This document shows positions 63,335-64,000 of a DNA stretch of 64,000 nt, in pieces. The stretch lies in contig JBBSCB010000004.1 in NCBI GenBank assembly GCA_038250675.1, positions 1-64,000 of the forward strand, read 5' to 3'. The first letter of the stretch is position 1; each line of letters opens with the position of its first letter. The notes under the pieces are model-generated. The model was not told where the DNA came from. It ran no database searches and was given only the letters and a program-made list of their open reading frames with translations. This stretch comes from JAICUF01 sp038250675 (lineage in GTDB: Bacteria > Gemmatimonadota > Gemmatimonadetes > Gemmatimonadales > GWC2-71-9). A program made the position numbers and the translations under genes.

Positions 63335-64000
63335 TCAGCCGGCGACGCCCCGGGCGAGCCTCAGCGCTTCATCAAGCGACCCCGCCAGGTTCGCTTCCCC
63401 CACATCTGCCAGAATCGTCGACTTTGCCAGCGCCACCATCGGCTGCGCATGCACTTCGGCCAGGATCACGCGGGTGCCGTCCCGCCGACTCTGGGTGACC
63501 AGGTCCTTGAGCGCGTGGAGGCCGGTGGCGTCGATCGCCGGCACGTTCCGCATCCGGAGGATGAGTACGCCGGGGCGCCCCGCCACCTGGCCCAGCGCGT
63601 TCTTGAACGTCTCGGCCGCGCCAAAGAAGAACGGCCCGTTGATCTCGTACACCTGGACCCCCGCCGGGATCTCCCGCCGGAACACCGCACCCGAGTCGTC
63701 GCGGCCCTCGTCCGGCTCGCCGAACTCCCGGCTGATGGCAGTGACGTTGGTGACGTCCGCCATCCGCTTCATGAACAGGAACGCCGCCAGCACCATGCCG
63801 ACCTCGATGGCCACGGTGAGGTCCACCAGCACGGTGAGCACGAACGTCGCCAGCATGACGAGCACGTCGCTCCGCGGCCCCGTCAGGTCGCTCCGGAAGG
63901 TCCGCCATTCACTCATGTGGTAGGCGACGACCACCAGGATCGCCGCAAGCGTGGCCATCGGGATCAGCGCGGCCCAGTGGCCGAAGATCAGCGTGATCAG
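63335..64000 (-). CDS. SulP-family anion transporter, C-terminal part (cut by window end)
   Basis: The window holds the last 221 residues. The frame continues to the right edge without a start (LIFGHWAALIPMATLAAIL), so an apparent ATG at 63958 is internal. The final membrane helices of a SulP sulfate/bicarbonate-type permease (AILVVVAYHMSEWRTF, LATFVLTVLVDLTVAIEVGM) are followed by a cytoplasmic STAS domain with VYEINGPFFFGAAETFKNAL and VPAIDATGLHALKDL. The substrate is not predictable from this part. The gene is convergent with tRNA-Ile. Confidence 0.92.
   Translation of the reverse strand: MITLIFGHWAALIPMATLAAILVVVAYHMSEWRTFRSDLTGPRSDVLVMLATFVLTVLVDLTVAIEVGMVLAAFLFMKRMADVTNVTAISREFGEPDEGRDDSGAVFRREIPAGVQVYEINGPFFFGAAETFKNALGQVAGRPGVLILRMRNVPAIDATGLHALKDLVTQSRRDGTRVILAEVHAQPMVALAKSTILADVGEANLAGSLDEALRLARGVAG

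Noticed and set aside
63335..63958. A complete 207-residue STAS protein starting at the ATG 63958
   Set aside because: The frame stays open to the window edge with SulP-like membrane sequence, so this is the end of a truncated larger gene.

Overview
The window looks like 64 kb of ordinary chromosome from a very G+C-rich, diderm (outer-membrane-bearing) bacterium. A double membrane is implied by SurA-type periplasmic chaperones, several lipoproteins with lipoboxes, a small beta-barrel-like protein, FtsEX with an EnvC-type activator and two lytic transglycosylases. Gene content and style fit Gemmatimonadota best, but that is inference without any database search; other G+C-rich diderm phyla remain possible. 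I see no insertion sequence, prophage, CRISPR array or rRNA. Two tRNA genes are present, tRNA-Asn(GTT) and tRNA-Ile(GAT).

Layout. 0-5 kb: two oxidoreductases, a branched-chain aminotransferase, a degenerate glycosyltransferase-like protein and a class A beta-lactamase-like lipoprotein. 5-10 kb: cell-wall lytic enzymes (MltD-like and a small SLT protein), moaC and holB, then a regulatory-looking gap and tRNA-Asn. 10-16 kb: an AlkA-type glycosylase, an EamA transporter, an aromatic amino acid decarboxylase and uvrA. 16-24 kb: an LPG-synthase-like membrane protein, an ABC exporter and a signalling block (triple-FHA protein, PP2C phosphatase, TPR/HD-GYP phosphodiesterase). 24-31 kb, minus strand: nfo, a barrel-like protein, a matrixin-type lipoprotein, malic enzyme, PEP carboxykinase and an HD phosphohydrolase, mostly joined by 4-base overlaps. 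31-35 kb: a GGDEF protein and ftsE-ftsX-envC. 35-42 kb, minus strand: six overlapping genes, lepA, ROK kinase, PfkB kinase, a STAS/HATPase protein, a STAS protein and a trans-sulfuration enzyme. 42-53 kb: EamA transporter, AhpD-like protein, DUF58, BatA-like protein and mfd, then two parvulin PPIases and pdxA. 53-58 kb: hisG-hisZ with a CNNM/CorC protein facing hisD and a zinc exporter. 58-64 kb: typA, a poly-acidic protein, a two-gene osmoprotectant transporter, tRNA-Ile and the end of a SulP transporter.

Genes are tightly packed. Most neighbours on one strand overlap by ATGA, GTGA or TGATG, so translational coupling is the rule. Two features stand out. First, many operon-first genes have no Shine-Dalgarno sequence but carry a TATCTT-like hexamer 6-7 bases before the start codon, the architecture of leaderless transcripts. 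Second, malic enzyme and the HD phosphohydrolase have no ATG, GTG or TTG where their homology begins; each has only a CTG that overlaps the preceding stop codon as CTGA.

No clearly new large system is visible. The best candidate for an undescribed regulatory unit is the coupled STAS/HATPase plus STAS pair inside the lepA-sugar kinase operon, followed by the FHA/PP2C/HD-GYP block.
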